Assembly (NCBI GenBank): GCA_017163975.1
Contig: JAFFSR010000032.1
Span: 315,001 to 379,000, forward strand
Source: Anastatus disparis
Taxonomy: Eukaryota; Arthropoda; Insecta; Hymenoptera; Eupelmidae
DNA: 64,000 bases
Reading direction: 5' to 3'
The notes beneath the pieces are model-generated. The model was not told the origin of the DNA. It saw only the letters and a program-made list of their open reading frames with translations, and searched no databases. A program made the position numbers and the translations under genes. Numbering within the stretch: position 1 is the stretch's first letter; each line of letters begins with the position of its first letter. Of the stretch, positions 45,585-57,096 are shown in pieces.

Positions 45585-47022
45585 ATGAAAATAGATACTG
45601 AAATAGAGATAGAAGAATTTCAAGAACAAAAACAAAATGTCTATGAAACAATTTTCCTACAAAAACAAGTATATAATAAACAAACGTTCATGACAGAAAA
45701 ATATCATCGTGATAAACTTATTATAGATAATACACGCACATCGCATTTGCCGAGAGAACAGGCATTAGCAATACAAACATTAGTCAAAGAATACAATGAT
45801 ATTTTTCAATTAGAAGAAGATAATGCACCATCGCTCAAGAATATGTATCATCGTATAGATTTAACGATAAATCAACCAGTTGTTTCAAAATTATATCGAC
45901 ACCCATTATTTTTACATAAGGAAATAGACAGACAAATAGAAAAATTTGAAAATGAAGGTATTATAACAAAGTCAAACTCGCCTTTTGTATCACCTGTTTG
46001 GTGTGTTCCAAAGAAAATGGATGCATCAGGAATACAAAAATATAGAGTTATAATAGATTTCAGGAAATTAAATGAATACACACTTCAAGACAATTACCCA
46101 TTGCCGTCAATAAATGAAATCCTTGACCAATTGGAAGGTATGAGATACTTCTCTGCATTTGACTTGGCCTCGGGCTTTTATCAAGTACCGGTTTTTCCAG
46201 AACACAGCGTACTGCATTTTCTACTCATAAAGGGCATTGGGAATTTAAACAAATGTCAATGGGCCTTAAATACGCACCTGCTACATTTCAAAGAATAATG
46301 AATTTAAAATTACAAGAACTAATAGGCACTATATGTTTCGTATACCTAGATGACATTATAGTATACTCAAAAACCTTTGAAGAACATCTAAAGAACTTAC
46401 AGATATTATTTGATCGTCATAGAACTGCAAGCTTAAAGTTGCAGCCCGATAAATGTGAATATGTAAAACCAGGAGATGTAGGATTATGCGGACCAGGAGA
46501 CCTAGGATTATGCGGATACTATAGGAAATTTATTAAAAATTTCGGTAAAATCACAGCATCTTTTAATAAACTAATGAGTAAAAATGTCACGTTTAATTTC
46601 GACGATAAATGTAAAAATGCTTTTGAAATATTAAAGCAAAAATTAACATCATCACCGATATTGAAATACCCTAATTTAGAAGAGATGTTCATACTGACAA
46701 CAGATGCGAGTAATGAAGGACTTGTTGCAATTCTTAGTCAAGGTGATTACAAGAAAGGAAAAGATTTATCTTGCGCCTATGCTTCAAGAACACTCAATCA
46801 AGCTGAAAAGAATTATTCGACTACCGAAAAGGAGTTATTAGCAGCAGTATGGGCAATGCGTCATTTTAGACATTTTCTATATGGGAAACCTTTTATTTTA
46901 ATAACAGATCATGCACCATTAGCAGGTCTTATCAAATCAAAATCACCAGAAATCGGATCTAGAATTTTTAAACTTTTATTAAAAATTACAGATTTTCAAC
47001 CTATAGTAGAATATAAAAAGGG
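45585..47022 (+). pseudogene. Reverse transcriptase and RNase H of errantivirus-like pol
   Basis: Two frames, 45585-46298 and 46253-47026, are joined by a shift near 46225. RT blocks: SPFVSPVWCVPKKMD, YRVIIDFRKLNEYT, MRYFSAFDLASGFYQV, SMGLKYAPATFQRIMN and CFVYLDDIIVYSKTFEEHL (YLDD intact). RNase H blocks: FILTTDASNEGLVAIL, LNQAEKNYSTTEKELLAAVW and FILITDHAPLAGL. Between EYVKP and GYYRKFIKNF the usual ~40-residue connection is missing and replaced by a 24 bp tandem duplication at 46469-46516. The frame ends in the stop created at the inserted element. Confidence 0.9.
46469..46516 (+). repeat. 24 bp tandem duplication inside RT
   Basis: Two 24 bp units starting CCAGGAGATGTAGGATTATG, 22 of 24 bases identical, encode GDVGLCGP and GDLGLCG in place of normal RT sequence. 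Confidence 0.9.
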
Positions 47023-47026
47023 TTAA

Positions 47027-47759
47027 GGGGTCGTACCCAAATGCCGTTGACAGTTTTTTGGGGGGGAGGGGTCGATCAAAATCTACGAAAAGTAACGCTA
47101 TGGGAGGGGGAGTTAGTTATTTACTCCTACGTTGGCTATTTTTTTTTTTATCAAAAAGATCATTGCATAATATTAGCAATTTGGAGCAGATTTTTCATCC
47201 GAAAACTGCAAAGTCAAACAGTTCCGCAGTCTGTCCACTAAAACACAGTATATTACTTTTTTTTACATGTACGCGGGCGCCGCCATACGGTGCAAAGCAT
47301 AAGCCGTTTCTTTTAGCGAGTGAGCTGTCAAAACAAACAAAAAATTTTCAAGCCGATTGCAGCATTTATATTTGTGCCTGTTGAATCGTGTTCTATTTTT
47401 ATAACGTATTTTAAAAGGTTCATAGTTTTATGATCTTTTTCGATAAAATTGAAGTGAAAAAGTTTATCGACGATTAATATATTTAATATCTTATAAATAT
47501 TTATTATATGCAATGTTTAGAATTCTGTTGTTTTGTGAAAATGCTATTTTAATAAAATAAAAAACATAAAAATATGTTCAATATTTAAATAGTAATTAAT
47601 ATAATTAAAATTTTTTTTTAAAGTTTAATAAAAAATAAAGAAGTTAGTTTACGTTACAGGGGGGGGGGAGGGTACTTTGATAGTTTACACATGTCACGGA
47701 AAGGGGACCGGGGTGTCGAAATATCGAAAAAATTGTCAACGGCATTTGGGTACGACCCC
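47027..47759. mobile_element. TTAA-type element inserted in pol
   Basis: The ends read GGGGTCGTACCCAAATGCCG and its complement, about 30 bp of inverted repeat. TTAA precedes the left end (47023-47026); TAA follows the right end, one base short. G-runs occur near both ends (47053-47070 and 47660-47670). 733 bp, no convincing gene. It splits the RNase H to integrase junction (VEYKKG | LNTNADALSR). Confidence 0.85.
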
Positions 47760-47762
47760 TAA

Positions 47763-49295
47763 CTAAATACTAATGCCGATGCTCTTAGCCGAGCATTTGT
47801 AGCAAAAAGAGAAAACCCACGAATAAAGTACGTTAATGCTATAGAAGGTGACATAATATACAACAATACTGATAATTAGGACATAAAACAAGTTTTAAAA
47901 GAAATATTGTCTAAATAAACAGAGGGACAAATATTGGAGCTCAGAGGTTTTAACAGGAAAAAATTCTACGATGCTACAGATCATTTTAAGGCCATAGCAG
48001 CCAAAAGCGGTATAAAGGAAATTACACTCGTATATTTTCGGACAGAAAACGAACTTAAATATGGAAAGATAGAAATAAAACAAGCATGTAAAGAAGACAT
48101 TATTCTAACTCCAAATGTAGAATTAATACGATCACCAATAAATTATTTACGTAGTCATCACCCTAATTATAAAGTAGAAATTATAGAATTAAGAAATTTT
48201 GACGATGCTTTGGCTTAAGATTTATTATCAAAACTTGCTTGTTTTTCAAGAAGAATACGAATTAAGAGTCTAGCACAGACTCATGTGGATTGTGAAAAGA
48301 CTAGAAAAATATTAATAGCAAGAGCCAATAACGAAGCTCATTGGGCTTATGATAAAACTATGTTTCAACTTCGTAAATATTGTTGGGAAACAAAAACAGA
48401 AGAGGTTAAAAATTGGATCGATACTCGCGAATACTGTGCAGTAAGAAATTTTAATAGTAAATTCAAAGCTCCAGGTACTATTATTAATGCGCCAAAAGAA
48501 ATCAACGAATTATGGTATATAGATCATGCCGAAGAAAAAGGAATAAAATTACTTTTTATTATAGAAGCGCTTTCAAGATATGTTCAAGTTTATCAATTGA
48601 AAAATCTAGATCAAACCACGCAATCTATGGAAGATTTAATGAGTGAATGGAAAACACCAAAGAAAATAATCAGTGACAATGCAGCTACGTTTACATCAAG
48701 GGCGTTTCAAAATTTATTAGAAGAACATAAAATAGAATATATACCAACAACTCCATTACATCCGCAATCGAATAATATAGTAGAAAGACTTATAGGAACT
48801 TTGAAGAAAAGAATAATTGGAGCAGTTTCAAACAATAAAAGCTTTCACCCAATTATTACTGCTTATAATAGAACAATACATCTTACAACAAAATATATAC
48901 CTTATGAATTATTCTTTGGACGAATCCTACCTAAAGAAAATTTTAACCCTGACAAGTTAAATTCATTAAATAAGCGATTGGAAGAAAATACAAAGAAAGC
49001 AAAAGAAGCAAGAGAAAATATACAAAGACAAAAGGAAATAAATAAAAACACAGTAGATAATAGACAAACTTCAAGAATCAACCCACAACCAGGGGATAGG
49101 GTAAATTTTAGAACATCACGTGGATTTATAGGGCCAGCAACAATTCTCACAGTCAATAATGAAAGTCATACACTTCAGCTTTTATTTAAAACAAAAATTC
49201 TCAGACGACATTTTAATGAGATCACGCTTATCTCAAATCCCTTCTTTCTTACAGATGAAGATGACAATGATAATATTAACAGTCATTCTAATTGA
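47763..49295 (+). pseudogene. RNase H tail and integrase of errantivirus-like pol
   Basis: It resumes with NTNADALSRAF after the inserted element, passes stops near 47878, 47916 and 48218, and is then open from about 48285 to 49295. Integrase blocks: ANNEAHWAYDKTMFQLRKY (zinc histidines partly changed), EYCAVRN (one zinc Cys lost), ELWYIDHAEE (first Asp), KIISDNAATFTS (second Asp), HPQSNNIVERLIGTLKK (Glu). The D-D-E core is present. The C-terminus PQPGDRVNFRTSRG is the usual SH3-like region. It overlaps the start of env by 41 bp. Confidence 0.85.
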
Positions 49296-49580
49296 CATGT
49301 TTCATCATTGCAAAGCAGATATAGAAATTACACCAGCTAATATACCAATACTACAGAAAAATTACGGAACTGCTTATGTGTTCGAAGATACTTGGACTAT
49401 TGTTAATTATATAAATCTTACAGCCCTTATACAAAATAAAATAGACATGCAAAATCGATTGACAAAAATCAAAGAAGTATGTAATAATGTTCACTGTACT
49501 GCAAAAGATTTCATAATGCATCAAGAAAAACGACTACATGAATTATTCGCAAGATTATCTTTATTTTACTACGTTTTTTT
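49255..49580 (+). pseudogene. Envelope gene, N-terminal part
   Basis: An ATG immediately follows a strong splice acceptor (CTTCTTTCTTACAG|ATG). The start codes for a hydrophobic signal peptide (MIILTVILIDMFHHCKA) and continues with VFEDTWTIVNYIN, as in errantivirus envelopes. Known errantivirus envelopes are made from a spliced RNA, which fits the acceptor. The frame runs into inserted DNA at about 49580. Confidence 0.75.
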
Positions 49581-49609
49581 ATTACTACGTTTTTATTAAC
49601 TCGCTTTGG

Positions 49610-49652
<43 letters not shown>

Positions 49653-50831
49653 TCGGTACGAATTTTGCAACCGATTGTAAACTAACTTCCTGATGAGCTA
49701 GAGACTTGAAATTTTAAATATAGCTCGGAACTGGATGACAATGCAATATTATAAAAAAATATATATATCTACCGAGCAATATATTAATATATTCAATCAT
49801 ATACGGAGATGTTGGCAAAATTGAAGATTTGAAGATTTTATATATAGATACACTTTTAACATTAGTGTCTAAACATCTTCGAAAATTTTAAAAATCTTCT
49901 TTTGATATATTAATATATTAATATATCAAATATATTAATATATTAATATATCAAATATATTAATATATTAATATATCAAATATATTAATATATTAATATA
50001 TTCAATATTATATTTTTGCATGCATTGTTGGATAATATAATTAAATATATATTCCCACCGAAAAATATATTAATACAATTATATACGGAGATATTGGAAA
50101 AATTGAAATTTTGAAGATTTTATATATAGATATACTTTTAACATTAGTGTCTAACCATCTTCGAAAATTTTTAAAATTCTTTAACTTGTCATGTATTGCA
50201 ATTAGACATAAATTACAGCATTTTCTATTATACATATAAAATTGGAGACTGTATTTTATTCATTTTATGGTCTAACAATGCATAAAACAATAAATCTTGG
50301 TTGAATTTCTAATGGCGTCATTATCGTCAAAATGGCGGGAAACTCACCATGTGATTACGTGTTCTCTAAAAAAATAGATGAAACACGTTTTAGTCCCTTG
50401 ACAACAATATATATGCTATATAATATGCACTGTTGGACAACACGATAAATAATATTATTAATAATAATAATAATACCAAAATGTATAAGATAATATTTAA
50501 ATAAAAAAATTTTCAATCTACCACGTTTTTTAATTGAACTAAAAGTATAAAATAATATTAAAATTAAAAAAAAAACTTTTTAATGTACCACGTTTTATAA
50601 TGAACCAAAAAGTATAAAATAATGTGTAATAAAATGAAAAATGAATAATGATTTGAAATAAAAAAAACGTGGGGCGCATACAATACATAATAATAAACAT
50701 GCGCCCCACGTTTTTTTTATTTCAAATCATTATTCATTTTTCATTTTATTACACATTATTTTATACTTTTTGGTTCATTATAAAAACGTGGTACATTAAA
50801 AAGTTTTTTTTTTATTTTTAATATTTTTTTA
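49581..50831. mobile_element. Composite insertion in env with TCTG tract and foldback
   Basis: About 1.25 kb of noncoding DNA separates the two env parts. It contains (TCTG)n at 49611-49652, a ~135 bp direct repeat (49771-49905 and 50051-50185), a TATTAATATATTAATATATC array at 49905-50005 and a foldback element at 50555-50824. More than one insertion event is likely. Confidence 0.7.
50555..50824. mobile_element. Foldback element, ~125 bp arms
   Basis: Near-perfect inverted arms around a ~20 bp centre; arms meet at AACGTGGGGCGCAT / ATGCGCCCCACGTT. Part of the outer arm sequence (TACCACGTTTTTTAATTGAA) is repeated directly just upstream. The right arm ends a few bases before env resumes. Confidence 0.8.
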
Positions 50832-50837
50832 CACTCA

Positions 50838-52199
50838 GAAGGCAACAGAAAAAAGAGAGGATTATTCAACTTTGTAGGAACAGCGAGTAAATTTTTATTC
50901 GGTACCTTAAATTCTGATGATGCTGACTCTATAAATCAAGAGATAGACAAACTATACAAACATACAGAAGATTCGTTAATAGCAATTGAAAATCAAACAT
51001 TGTTTATGAAAGAGACCTTCGATTCATTTACAAAGGAGTTCTATATATTTAAAGAAAACGAAGATAAATTAATAAACTGGAGTCTTGGAATATCAGTAAT
51101 GCTCAACAATTATCAAGGCAACCAAATTGTACTACTTAGTTTGCAAGAAATTGATGCATCGCTAGAAGAATATGAAGCTTATATAACGGATTTATTCAAT
51201 TCTATAAATATAGCAAGAAACGGAATATTATCACCTGCATTATTAAAACCTGAAATTCTAATAAATGCTCTACAAAGCTTATATAAAAAACAGCAATACG
51301 ATGACATGTTAATAGTACCGACAATGAAAAATTATTTCTCAGTATTACAAGTTATGACAGTCACATCCTACATTAAAACAGACGGACTCGTAATAGTTAC
51401 TAAATATCCCATTATCCACAATGACCCGTACAAAATCCTTAAGTTTAAAGCTTGACCTATTGAAAGACGTTTTGGAAATACAGCAATATTAGATGTAACC
51501 AACCAATATGTATTAACAACGTATGATATATCAAAATATACGACCTTATCGAGTATAAATGATTGTAATCAACTTGGCAATACAAAAATATGTAAACTAC
51601 AAATTTTACCTAGGCTAATAGACTCATTATCCGCTTGCGGTAGAATATTATTAAATAACACAAGCAAATGTAAAGAATATTATTTCCCTTTAACTCATGA
51701 TTTTGTAAAACGTATGGAAAATGATAAATTTTATATTGTATAATGTTATAAGAAAGACATAACAATATCACAAGCTAGTATTGTAAAGCTTGATGATAAA
51801 TGTTTTATTTCAAACACTGCGTATTATTTACATACTTCACATAACTTTACTACATATACAACCACACTCTTAAACTTAACACCTAGTAACCCATATGAAG
51901 ACAACTTAAATATAACCCTTCCTTTATTGGCATTTTCGGAACATGATCTCGAAAGTCTAAGAAGTCATGCTTATAACCTAGAACAAATACAAGACAAAAT
52001 TGGAAGACTAACTTTACAAAGACGAAATCATTCTTTTATTTCAACTGCGATAGACCATCTTCATTATTCGGGATACGTAGCTCTCTCTGTGATTGCTACC
52101 TTTATCGGGTATAAGTTAAACATACACAAAGTATTAATAATAATCAGTTCTTATCTTTGGGCAAGATTAAATCATTTTTCCTGTTGTCACACTAAATGA
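50838..52199 (+). pseudogene. Envelope gene, fusion-protein part
   Basis: It opens with NRKKRGLFNFVGTASKFLFG, a furin-type site directly followed by a fusion-peptide-like stretch as in errantivirus and baculovirus F-type envelopes. It continues through heptad-like and mixed alpha-helical sequence (SLIAIENQTLFMKETFDSFT), a cysteine-containing ectodomain, and ends with SGYVALSVIATFIGYKL, a membrane span, and a short tail. Stops at 51453-51455 and near 51740 break it, so no complete envelope can be made. Confidence 0.85.
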
Positions 52200-52365
52200 C
52201 TCGAACCTACAGTAACTTACAACCACTGCGCCAACATTCCCACCGCTGCGAACGTTTTCTTAATACAACCTACAGTATCCTCTTCTTATACACCCAAAAC
52301 TCACCTGATACCTTAATCATATGACAATTTACTATAATTTTTCGGGACAAAAAATTTTAAGAAAC
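52200..52365. other. 3' flank of env, no LTR recognised
   Basis: No polypurine tract or LTR start was recognised before the CA-rich array begins. Confidence 0.35.
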
Positions 52366-53625
52366 GCACATACACAAATGAACATACGCACATACACATA
52401 CGCACATACACATACACACATACACATGCACACATGCACATGCACACATGCACATACACACATAGACATATACGCATACACATACACAAAAACATACACA
52501 CATCCACAACACACATACGCATTCACACATATACCTACACCTATACACATATACACATACACACATACACATGCACACATACACATACACACATGCACAT
52601 GCACACATGCACATACACACATAGACATATACACATACCCATAAACACAAACATACACGCATACACATGAACACATACACATACACACATGCACATGCAC
52701 TAATGCACATACACACATACACATACACACATACACACATGCACATACACATACACACATATACATACACACATACACATACTCACATACACATACACAT
52801 ACACACATACACATACACAAATACACATACACACATACACATACACACACATACACATGTGTACATACACACATACACATACACACATACACATACACAT
52901 ACACACATACACATACACACATACACATACACACATACACATACTCACATACACATACACATACACACATACACATACACAAATACACATACACACATAC
53001 ACACATACACATACACTCACACATACACATGTGTACATACACACATACACATACACACATACACACACACACACACACACACATACACATACACACATAC
53101 ACACATACACATACACACATACACATACACACATACACATACACACATACACATACACACATACACATACACACATACACATACACACATACACACACAT
53201 ATACATACAGACATACACATACACATGTTCACATACACACATATACATACACACATACAGATACACACATACAAACAGACACATACACACATACACATAC
53301 AAACATCCACTTACACACATACACATACACACATACACATATACATTCGTACATACACACATACACATACACATACACATGTGTACATACACACATACAC
53401 ATACACACATACACATACACACATATACATACACACATACACATACACACATACACATACACACATATACATACACACATACACATACACACATTCACAT
53501 ACACACATACACATACACACATACACATACACACATATACATACACACATACACATACACACATACACATACACACATATACATACACACATACACATAC
53601 ACACATTCACATACACACAATCACA
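52366..53625. repeat. Long CA-rich array (CACATACA units)
   Basis: About 1.26 kb of ACACAT/ACACAC units with scattered variants (GCACATG, GTGTACATA) that recur at higher-order spacing, for example CACATGTGTACATA near 52854, 53031 and 53380. All open frames here are repeat artefacts. Confidence 0.95.
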
Positions 53626-54355
53626 CGAAATCTATTGCCAGAATATCGTTGGTATATGGCAACTAAAAAGATATATGATTTCGATGATTTAGAGTAGTAT
53701 GGACAACGGTGGGAAAGACAGAAAAAGTTAGATTAAAAATATGTACCACCTCCTTCGAAAAAGAATTCAAAGATTCCAGGTGCTGCTTATCATCGAGATA
53801 CTAAGAATGCAAAAATAGCAGCTAGCAGAGTCGAGTGTAAAGATGATATAGAAGAAAAAGAGACTGATAATTCACAAAAAGTGAATACGAAACCACCAAA
53901 GCCAACATCTCGGAAAAATAAGAATAACAAGAGGAAATCGCCTGCTTCATCAAATCAGCAAGTTCAGACTGAAGCGGTAGATCTGAATGCAGATGATAAT
54001 ACTCAGTCTATGCAAGTAACTGAGAATAATGGGATAAGGTCTAATAATAATGGGACCAGGCCTAAAGAAAATAATAATCAATGGCAGTTGAGAGCAAAAA
54101 GACGGCCCATAAATCAAGGTCAAAGAAGAAATGGACCTTCCAATGGAGTAGACTCATCGGTTTTTTATGGTGAATGTCATGTGTGTCATACTGTTGGACA
54201 TAGAGCTTCACAATGTGTAAAACGCACCTGTTATTCGTGTTCTCAAATAGGTCATTTTTCATTCGAATGTCCAAATAGAACATCGAATAATCGAGAGGGG
54301 AGTCAGAATGCCAAAAGAGCACCATCAAATTTTAGCTGCCAAGGGTGTGGAGCCA
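53626..54355 (+). pseudogene. Captured 730 bp fragment of Gypsy gag
   Basis: It is collinear with 57367-58096: by eye 11 differences and no indels in 730 bases (about 98.5% identity), ten of them transitions. It covers the end of the capsid-like domain, the two in-frame stops, and both zinc knuckles (CHVCHTVGHRASQC, CYSCSQIGHFSFEC), and stops inside the third cysteine cluster. It is bordered on both sides by CA-rich array with no LTR, inverted ends or clear target duplication. Confidence 0.95.
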
Positions 54356-54708
54356 TACACATACACACATGCACATACTAACATACACAAATACACATTC
54401 TTATACACACATACACATACACACATACAGACATACACACACTTATACACACATATACATACACACATACACACATACACACAAACACAAACGCGAATAC
54501 GCCTACACACATACACATACACACATGCTAATACATACATGCACATACAAAAATACACATACACACATACACATTCGCACATACACGTACACACATACAG
54601 ATACACACATGCACATGCACACATGCATATACACACATCTACATACATACGTGCACATACACACATACACATACACACGTACACATACACACATAGACAT
54701 ATACACAT
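54356..54708. repeat. CA-rich array abutting the Gypsy LTR
   Basis: Continuation of the same kind of array after the captured gag piece; it ends directly at the LTR start. Confidence 0.9.
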
Positions 54709-55315
54709 TGTGATGCATTCATGGCATTACAATAAACTATTCATTGAAGAGAATAAAAGAGAAATTTGAGCCGAAATGCACTGACTGAACTGATTATTAA
54801 TTAATATAATTGGATAAATTAATCAGTTGTATTTCGTTTAGTTTAAGGTAAACAAGAAGATTAGCAATGAGCAAACGACTTACCGCTAGAGAGAGAAAGA
54901 ATGAAAGGGGAACCTAACCTTACATCAGAACACTTGATGAAGGCAAAAACCACAGTCACCATCAGTTTTCTTATAGTGCACTAGGAGTTGACGCTACGGT
55001 GATGGCTGTAACATCCTAACACTTGTGCGCATAACATATTAAAAGAAAAAGAACACATGTGTAGAAGTAAATCACTTGTGACAGTGCTCTTGTGCGTCGC
55101 CATCTTATGTTCTTGATGACGATGTGCACGCCGCAGCACTGTCATCAGCGATCAGAATCCACCCGAGAGAGTTGATTGCTAATAAATTCAGATTTCCTAT
55201 TTAGAGTAAAATTTAAGAAAAAAAAATAATAAGTGAATTGCTATTTATTCAGAGGTGATACTGTAGAGTTAAAATAATAGTAACTGGGGGATTTGGAACA
55301 AATTCCCCCATTACA
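54709..55315 (+). repeat. 5' LTR of the Gypsy element
   Basis: Starts TGTGATGCATT at the edge of the CA array and ends CCCCCATTACA, just before the primer-binding-like site. TGTGAT/ATTACA form near-inverted ends as in LTRs. It cannot be confirmed against the 3' LTR. 607 bp by these limits. Confidence 0.7.
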
Positions 55316-55335
55316 AATGGCGCCCTTAGTCTGAG
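55316..55335 (+). promoter_or_regulatory. Primer-binding-like site
   Basis: AATGGCGCCCTTAGTCTGAG directly follows the LTR. TGGCGCC is the usual start of a primer-binding site complementary to a tRNA 3' end; the rest does not match a tRNA I can name. Confidence 0.6.
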
Positions 55336-56446
55336 GTTTCGTCGGGACCGATAAAAAATCAGTGTAAATTTTTAGAATTTCGAAAGAGTAATTTTCATAG
55401 TTTAAAGTATAGAGAAATTTTTCAGAGTGTTTATTGAAGTGTAAAATAGTCGTTAAGGAGAAATTTTGTGTTTTTCAAAATGGCGGCGTGGTGTGGGTTT
55501 TCGAGTCTAATTTTAGAAAATGGCGAGCGTCAGTAGCTAGACAATAAGTGTTTTAAATTTAAATAAATTTAAATTGTGTTGAATCTACCAATTTTTAATT
55601 TAGAGAGTGTTTATCTCCACACACACAAGTAAATTTATATATTCAATTTTTTTTTTACATATATATTAATATATTTCCCAAATATTTTATCTGATTTACC
55701 CCTTTTATAAAAAAACAGACCAAGAGAAGAGGTCTTTAATTATTTTATTGAGAAGAAAGAAGAACATATTTTTTATTTTAATCACGAAAATTATTCATTA
55801 AAATAAATTCATTTTATATTATCAAGAGGAGTCGAGAGTTGAGGAAATAATTTTCTTTTATTATTGCAATTTTTTTTTATCGAGAGTTGAGATAGGAGTC
55901 GAGAGTTGAGAAAATAATTTTCTTTTGTTATTAACATCTAATTTTATCGAGAGTTGAGAGAAAAGGTGTCGAGAGTTGAGTAAAGGATTTTTCTTTTTTT
56001 CCAATTAAAATAAATTTCATCGAGAGTGGAGAAAGAAAGGAACTAAGAATGAGAAGAGATTATTTTTCGAGAACAGACGGGTAGCTTAATAAAACAGAGT
56101 TAGAGAAGAGAAAATTTCTTGATTTTTATTTATTGAGAAGAGACTAACGAAAAAATTTATATTTATTGAGAAGAGATAAATTGACATATACTCAAGATTA
56201 TTTTATTTATTTAAGAAGAGCGTAAAAGAAGAGAAAATTTAAGCCTCAGTTTATGAGCAAGATTTTTTTTTTCCCTTCTAGATTAAAAATAAAATTAAAA
56301 AGGTAATAGCCAGAGTATGAATTTGTACAATTTGACATATTTTAAATATTTATTTTATATGTATATATATGTGTGATATATTATTTATTCTATACTGTGT
56401 GTGGAGATAAATTAGAGATAATTGTATATTTTACAAGCGATTTTTA
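55336..56446 (+). other. Gypsy leader with ~70 bp tandem repeats
   Basis: Untranslated leader. From about 55825 to 55995 three units repeat: TCGAGAGTTGAG followed by AATAATTTTCTTTT and a T-rich stretch. GAGAAGAG purine-rich words continue to about 56250. Confidence 0.7.
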
Positions 56447-57067
56447 GTGTGTGAATGTCTAGTAGTCATAACCTTTCTATTAGCCTATAACCTCAAAATA
56501 ACTAAGTACCTTTTGAATACCCAAAAGAGAATATATTCTTCCCAGTTTCGAGATTTGAGTAGAAAAGTTGAAGAGAGGAGTCAAGACCAACAGCGAGTAG
56601 CCAAGATAACCAGCCAAGAAAAAAGCAACCAATCAAGAGAAAGGGAAGATATGCAGAAAGATCCAATAAGTTGTTGTCATAAATGTCAGAAATCTGACAG
56701 GAATGATCCTCGATCCTCAGATAAGAGTAAGAGGAGTCAAGCATCTTCAAACCAATCATCAAGGTTAAGATCGACTCATGGTGGTACTCAAGAAATATCG
56801 AGTGAAAAAAGATATAAAAGTCATACCAGTAGACATCATCATCATTCCAAAAATAAGTCAAGAGATCAGAGCAGCAGGAGTAGCAGTAGTAGCAAGAGTT
56901 CAATAAGTGACAGTAAGTTTGACTATCCCTATTCGAGCCAAGAAAAGACTCGAAGGAAAAAGAAAGACAGAGATAATTTTAAATTAGTCAAAATTCTGGA
57001 ATCTTGGCATCTGAAATTTTCGGGTCAAGAGAATGCAGAAGACTTTTTAAAACGTTTAGAGAAATAG
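56447..57067 (+). pseudogene. Gypsy gag, N-terminal part
   Basis: 206 open codons. It has a charged, Ser/Arg-rich middle (KSRDQSSRSSSSSKSS) with a lone CCHKCQK, and ends with ESWHLKFSGQENAEDFLKRL, the start of the retrotransposon gag capsid domain. A stop at 57065-57067 and a change of frame separate it from the next part. Confidence 0.75.
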
Positions 57068-57096
57068 AAGAAGAGTACTGATTACTCAGATAAAGA

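Larger units (their letters stand above)
44935..52320 (+). mobile_element. Errantivirus-like retroelement, incomplete and interrupted
   Basis: Protease, RT, RNase H, integrase and an envelope gene follow in the order known for insect errantiviruses (Ty3/Gypsy group with env). Gag and both LTRs were not found, so both ends are missing or decayed. Pol is interrupted by the element at 47027-47759 and env by the composite insertion at about 49580-50830. A CA-rich array starts at the 3' side. It is a defective fossil. Confidence 0.85.

Noticed and set aside
52332..54713. Many long Cys/Val/Tyr-rich and His/Thr-rich open frames
   Set aside because: They are translations of CA/TG-rich arrays in all frames and have no start context or family similarity.
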